Below are positions 57,190 to 64,000 of a stretch of DNA of 64,000 nucleotides, one piece after another. Source of the DNA: Prosapia bicincta (Eukaryota; Arthropoda; Insecta; Hemiptera; Cercopidae); NCBI GenBank assembly GCA_036971475.1, contig JBAIZL010000001.1, forward strand, positions 211,840,575 through 211,904,574. Reading direction: 5' to 3'. Below the pieces are notes generated by a model, which saw only the letters and a list, made by a program, of their open reading frames with translations, was not told the DNA's origin and made no database searches. A program made the position numbers and the translations under genes. Every line of letters starts with the position of its first letter. Position 1 is the first letter of the stretch.

Positions 57190-58620
57190 TGCCTATAGTA
57201 GCACTTACTTTGCTAGTTGAGGACAGCCGTTTCGGGAGATGTGTCCCTTTGTCAACTCAGACCGTAACTGATCTCAAGGTTTACGTGGGTTAGGGTGGGG
57301 GTGGGATATTTTGGTGGTGTAGGTGTATTTTGTGTGTATTAGGAGTTAGGTTGTCAAAAAGTGCGTGTGAGTTGTAATGTAATTGTGTATTGAGTATGTG
57401 TGTAGGGTGTAGTTTGAAGTGCCTATATATTTCGTATTGTTCGGTTGTGTAGCGTTGGTTATTTCTGTGTTGTTTATGAAGAATTTGTAGGTTAGATGTT
57501 ACGTCTATGTAGTCATGTTTTTTGGAGTTGAGATGATCGGCGAAGTTTGATTGGTAGTTATTGTTTTTTAGTGCTTTTATATGTTCTTGGTAACGTGTGT
57601 AGAATGACCTCCCTGTCAGGCCTATGTAAAAACTGAGGCATGAACTGCAAGTTAGTTTGTAAACTCCAGTGGTGTTGTAAATGTCGTTGATTTTGTTGTT
57701 GGATTTAAATTGTTTGTTGAGAGTGTTGTGTGTGGAGTAAGCTATTTTGTAGTTGTATTTTCGTAATATGTTGGTTAGATTGTGGGTTTTGGATGATCTG
57801 TATGGTATTGATAAGTATTTTATGGGATTGTCATCTTGTGTGTTTGTATTTGGGTTATTATGTTATTTTTAGGCGGTTGTATAATCTATCAATCATTGTT
57901 GTGTTGTATCCGTTAGTTTGTGCTAAATGTTTTATGGTGTTTAACTCCTGGTAGTGTTCTTCTTTTGTCTACCGGTGTTTTAAGCAGGCGATATATCATA
58001 GTGTTGTAAGAGGCTAGTTTATGTTGGTGTGGGTGATTAGAGGAGCTGTGAATGGTTGTATTGGTACTAGTGGGTTTTCGGTATATGTTGAATTTATGTG
58101 TTTGTTTGTACATTTAATTGTATGGTCTAGGAAGTTGAGAGAGTTTTGTTGAGTGTTGTTGTTACAGACACAAAAAATTAAATTAAATTAGTACATAACA
58201 AAAAGATACATAACATATAAAAGCACTAACAAACAATAACTACCAATCAAACTTCGCCAATCATCTCAACTCCACAAAACATGACTACATAGACATAACA
58301 TCTAACTTACAAATTCTTCATAAACAACACAAATAACCAACGCTACACAACGAACAATACAAAATATACAGACACTTCAAACTACACCCTACATACAAAC
58401 TCAATACACAATTACATTATAACTCACACACACTTTTTGACATCATAACTCCTAATACTCACATAATATACCCACACCACCATAATATCCCACCCTCACC
58501 CTAATACCATAACCTACGTAAACCTTGAGATCAGTTACTGTCTGAGTTGACAATGGGACACATCTCCCAAAATGTCCGTCCTCAACAAATATAAGTAAGT
58601 GCTACAATAGGCAAGTTTGT
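57190..58620 (-). pseudogene. PLE family F fragment, palindromic
   Basis: Minus-strand thumb segment KFNIYRKPTSTNTTIHSSSN (57913-58113) and GIY-YIG segment GVYKLTCSSCLSFYIGLTGR (~57600-57670) identify a PLE. The 3' part is repeated inverted at 58195-58615, so the end modules (AGCACTTACTT...TTTCGGGAGATG and its reverse complement) face each other. RT palm is missing and there are stops. Confidence 0.78.
57218..57259 (-). ncRNA. Hammerhead-like motif, family F (U3-A8 core)
   Basis: Minus strand: stem I TGAG/CTCA, core TTGACAA, extra A, stem II GGGA...TCCC, GAA, stem III ACG-GC-TGT, cleavage base C57222. The opposite-arm copy near 58540-58585 keeps TTGACAA but reads AAA for GAA. Confidence 0.42.
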
Positions 58621-58850
58621 AAATATTTACAGGTGTTTAGTGATTAATTGTCTTTTAAAACCTGTGCTAATTAATTGTGCTGTTAATTTTGTTTCTATAT
58701 ACTAACTAATAACCTTGTGGTATTGAATGTCTAAAATAGGGTTAACTATAAAGTAACTATTAGCCTGAACCAAGTGTAGTTAAATTCATTATGTATATTC
58801 TTTAGATTACCTTTATGATATATATTTTTTCTTTTTCATATTTGTTTCAG

Positions 58851-58976
58851 GGTTTTTGGAATTAAGTTTGGAACCATTTTATATGCATTTATAGTTGTGA
58901 TTGGACAGTTAATATTTGCTTATGGTGCTTACACAAATTCATTTTTAATCACGATCATTGGCCGATTTGTATTTGG
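58851..58976 (+). CDS. MFSD1: MFSD1 exon 3 (TM3 and start of TM4)
   Basis: Encodes R|VFGIKFGTILYAFIVVIGQ, LIFAYGAYTNSFL and ITIIGRFVFG. The GGFLIDR|VFGIxxGT junction and IGRFVFG end are characteristic MFSD1 sequence. Acceptor TTTGTTTCAG; donor TTTGG|GTGAGT. The next exon (expected GIGGESLAVAQ-like) was not found before the window edge, so intron 3 exceeds 5 kb. Confidence 0.95.
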
Positions 58977-59765
58977 GTGAGTGTTGTACAATAAATACAG
59001 ATATTTGTAGACTTATAATGCATATAAATTAAAGATTTTAAGAAATAGGAATTTTCAGTGTAATTAAGGATAAAATGCTTGCTTTGAGGTTTCAATTATA
59101 TTCATTATTTGTATCTTGAGTATGTTTTTTACGCCTATAGAAAGTAAAATTTTAGCCAAAATTTTATTTTAGTTACGAATTCTAGTTTTCTCATTTGCTT
59201 TAGAGTTACTTTTTGTATTTATAGATATTATTTTGAAGTTATAGCCTTAAATCTTTTTAATTAAAGCTTAAGACTATCAATATAAATTGACATTAATTTT
59301 TTGTATATAACAATGATCACTCAGTGGAAGTAGTGTCTATTATTAAGTGTTCAAGATAGAAATAATGATTCATAAATGCTTTTTATGTTTCATTTCATAT
59401 TAGAATGAGACATTAGTACTCATTGCAAAGAGATAATCATAATGATTACTGTTGTGGTGTTTGGTATTTGTTGTAATTTTAAGGCTAAGAATGTAGAAAT
59501 AATGGAAAATTATAGATTAGGATATTAATACAAAATTTGCCTAGCCCTCTAGATTATATTTTGAAATGGAGAATATTGAGGCCTCATTATTACAGGATTT
59601 CATTTATACTTTTTCTGTGTGAAAGGGAAATGTTTACATGTTAATACACTCATTTAGGAATAGTGATGAAGAAGAATAAGTGTAATATAGACATGATTCA
59701 AGGTTGGTTATGGGATTGTGGTTTGTGTAGAAATCGTTGATTTTATGGTATATATATATATATAT

Positions 59766-61560
<1,795 letters not shown>

Positions 61561-62749
61561 ATAAACTTTGTTATATAAATAATAAAACTAATGAACAAGT
61601 TAAATTAAAAAAAAAAAATTAGTTCTGAAAGTATTTCCTGTTGAAACTGAAATGCAATTTTAAAATGTAACGTCAAAATATAAGACTCATATTATGGCCA
61701 ATCTTAATTTGTCTTTATTGTTACACCAAATTTGATATTTAAAATACCATCTAGACTAGAATCTTATCAAGGAGTTCAATTTATGATAATAATTTGGTAA
61801 GGTATATGCAACTGAAATAAGGTTGGGGATACTATGGCAATAGGGACATCTATGTACCCTCTATAGAGGGTTTTAAAAATCGAACCCTAAATATCAATTC
61901 TAAAATCAATTCTCTGAAGGCCAGTACATATCAAACATAAATTAATTATAACTCTGCTCAAATTAGTTTTATACTGTACTTTAGCATACTTTCATTCATA
62001 TTTAACTCATCACACAATCTTTCCTACAGTTGTTGGGTGAATAAATGTAATAAATCTTAACTAATTTTATTTACAGATGATCATAAAAATATATCATATT
62101 ATTGCCAACAAATAGTTAAACAAGTATTGCTGAATTAGAATAATTTATATAGCTTTGTTAAGGGCAGCTCCAGGATAGACTTGGGTGGGACACAAGGGCA
62201 GGGAAACATGGGGTGGCTTAAGGCAGAAAACTTTCAAAAGTAAGCTATTCTTGAATTTAAAAATCACAGGAATTATGCATTTTATCATCAAGACATGCAT
62301 TTTACCTGAATTTACATAGATACCAAAATTATTGTTTTGTATAAAATATTCTTAAACTTTCATCAAATGGTTTGGTCTGATGAGAATGACACAGAGTCAT
62401 AGCACAAATACTGTTAGTACAGCTGAACCGGTACGGACCAGTTGTGGGACTTCTAACATGCCAGTGTTTATGCTGGGTGAAACTACCAATGTTATCAGAT
62501 CAATTTCTACACTTCATGTTACATATATGTATAAACAATATACATTGCTTTAAAATAAAAGTCAAATGACATTTTTATAAACTACATTTATAACTACATT
62601 TTTATAAGTAAACTGGGATAAATTTAAACGTGTTCTGAATATAAAAAATATTTCTAAAAATAAAAATAGTACCAAAATTCTGGGGAGGCTTCGCCTTCTA
62701 CTGCCCCTCCCCTGGACCCCCCTTGATCTTAGTCTTGTTTTATTCTTTT

Positions 62750-63040
62750 TAATCACTTAAACAATAGTTTATGACTATCCGAACTTTATATTTAGTAAAT
62801 TTGTTAAAACTTACTGAGACAGAACGTTTTCGATCGCCATGTGCCGATCTTCATCAACATTGACCCAACATCTCCAAGCAGAAGACACTGATGAAGATCT
62901 GCACACAGCGATCGAAAACGTTCTGTCTCAATAAGTTTTAACAAATTCACTAAATATAATGTTCGGATAGTCATATACTATTGTTTAAGTAATTAATAAG
63001 ATTTACCGAACGTAATGGACTACAAAATTCAAGAATTTTA
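62750..63040. mobile_element. Palindromic PLE family C end module
   Basis: Inverted arms 62752-62855 and 62880-63000 (AACAATAGTTTATGACTATC / GATAGTCATATACTATTGTT; ACTTACTGAGACAGAACGTT / AACGTTCTGTCTCAATAAG). Each arm has a hammerhead-like core; the right one is intact. Confidence 0.72.
62883..62928 (+). ncRNA. Hammerhead ribozyme, family C, sense to the MFSD1 intron
   Basis: Stem I AGACA (62883-62887) with TGTCT (62924-62928); core CTGATGA (62888-62894); extra A62895; stem II GATC (62896-62899) with GATC (62910-62913); GAA (62914-62916); stem III AACGTT (palindrome, 62917-62922); cleavage base C62923. All conserved core bases are present. The left-arm copy (62820-62860 minus) has TTGATGA and a broken stem I. 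Confidence 0.7.
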
Positions 63041-64000
63041 TTCTTTGTTATCAAACTGACTGACTTTATTTAACTGAGGCTTGTTCTGAAATTAGTAACT
63101 CAGTCACTTCCCCATGTAAACTCTTTTAAGATAACAGAGATAAGTTAATATAAAGAAATGCCTTTTTATACTAAAGCCTCAGGGAAGGTAAAGCTTGGAT
63201 AAAATACAATACTTTCAATTTGGCTTACTTCCTAAAAGTTGAAATAGTACTAGAATAAACTCCCATCTCATTTATTTGCTGTACTCATCTTATCTGTTGT
63301 CACAAAATGCCAGATAAAAGAACAAACAAAAGCGTTTTTTGAGAGTTAAGTCAATATTTTTCTATGAAAGTTTTTATGAATCTAAATTATTTTTGTTTTT
63401 TTACCATCTATTTTCATAAGGTTAAAACCTTATTGACTTCATAACTTTAAAGTAAAACTCTTAATTAAGGGTGTAGTTTAAAGTTTTATTATTACCTAAA
63501 TATGCAAACAATGAATTATTTTAAATTATATTTCTTTTTATTGTAGTTTGTATTTTTATTTGTTACTTAATAATTTTACTACATGCTCTTGAAATATTTT
63601 GTCTGTTTTTTTTTATTATTGCTATATTTTCTTTGGTTTTGTTGGATTAAAATTATACAGTTAAATTTTTTTTCTATCTTCAACCTTTAAAAATGGATTT
63701 TCAGAAATGGTTTGCTTATAATCTCTTTAATTTGCAGAATTAAGGCATTCTCAGTTGATTTTATGTCCAAGTCACTCTTTACTAGGGTGTAAATTGCTTT
63801 CATGTTGTGTGTTTACTTTTGAGTATGAGATTCTGTTAATGAAATAGTCAAGTCCTTTTTTATTCTATTATAATAAATGTGGAGGATTATTTTAAAAATT
63901 AATAGCTTTTTTATATTAAACAAACAAAACTATGCAAAAAATGTTATTGTTAGTTATCTTTCTCCATAAGATGCCACTGTAAAAAAGGGGCAAATATTTT

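Larger units (their letters stand above)
57139..58850 (+). other. MFSD1 intron 2, mostly a PLE family F insertion
   Basis: Most of the intron (57190-58620) is a head-to-head family F PLE fragment; the remainder is AT-rich. Confidence 0.75.

Noticed and set aside
62960..64000. Next MFSD1 exon
   Set aside because: I looked for a GIGGESLAVAQ-like exon with phase-2 acceptor up to the right edge and saw none.

Overview
AT-rich eukaryotic nuclear DNA with split genes, canonical GT/AG introns and a very heavy load of transposable elements and minisatellites. Penelope-like retroelements (PLEs), Tc1/mariner, pogo-like and hAT elements, together with two animal genes, point to an invertebrate metazoan, most likely an arthropod and probably an insect; the species cannot be fixed from the sequence.

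Two host genes are recognisable and lie head to head. On the minus strand, 23120-53729, is a complete seven-exon orthologue of POGLUT2/POGLUT3 (KDELC), an ER protein O-glucosyltransferase. Every intron phase closes, the conceptual product is 503 aa, and it ends in KNEL, a KDEL-type retention signal. On the plus strand from 55124 are the first three coding exons of MFSD1, a lysosomal major-facilitator protein; the gene runs off the right edge. They share a 1.4 kb intergenic region (53730-55123) with a perfect CRE and two ETS-like sites.

Everything else is mobile or repetitive. Positions 1-13900: long-TIR element remnant, many (TA)n tracts, PLE pieces and a 14-copy 75-bp minisatellite. Positions 13908-22909: a hAT element with TIRs and a near-perfect 8-bp target duplication, blown up to 9 kb by about 83 copies of a 68-bp minisatellite that grew inside its transposase ORF. 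The POGLUT2/3 introns hold a nearly intact PLE (29303-32090, RT plus GIY-YIG), two degenerate mariners, a pogo-like element, an internally deleted Tc1/mariner relative, more PLE pieces and four minisatellites, one of which repeatedly copies a splice donor. The MFSD1 introns hold another PLE fragment, a SCAND3/ZBED-type hAT relic and PLE terminal palindromes.

The most interesting layer is RNA. The non-coding terminal modules of at least seven PLE-like families (called A-H here; labels are mine) fold by eye as small hammerhead ribozymes. Some have the canonical CUGANGA...GAA core; families E, F and G instead carry UUGANAA or UCGACAA, in which the C3-G8 core pair has apparently become U3-A8. Nearly all have one extra nucleotide after A9 and a very short, often palindromic stem III. 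Several modules are head-to-head palindromes bounded by (TA)n. Families B and C lie in the sense orientation inside introns of the two host genes. All folds and family calls were made by eye without database or folding software.
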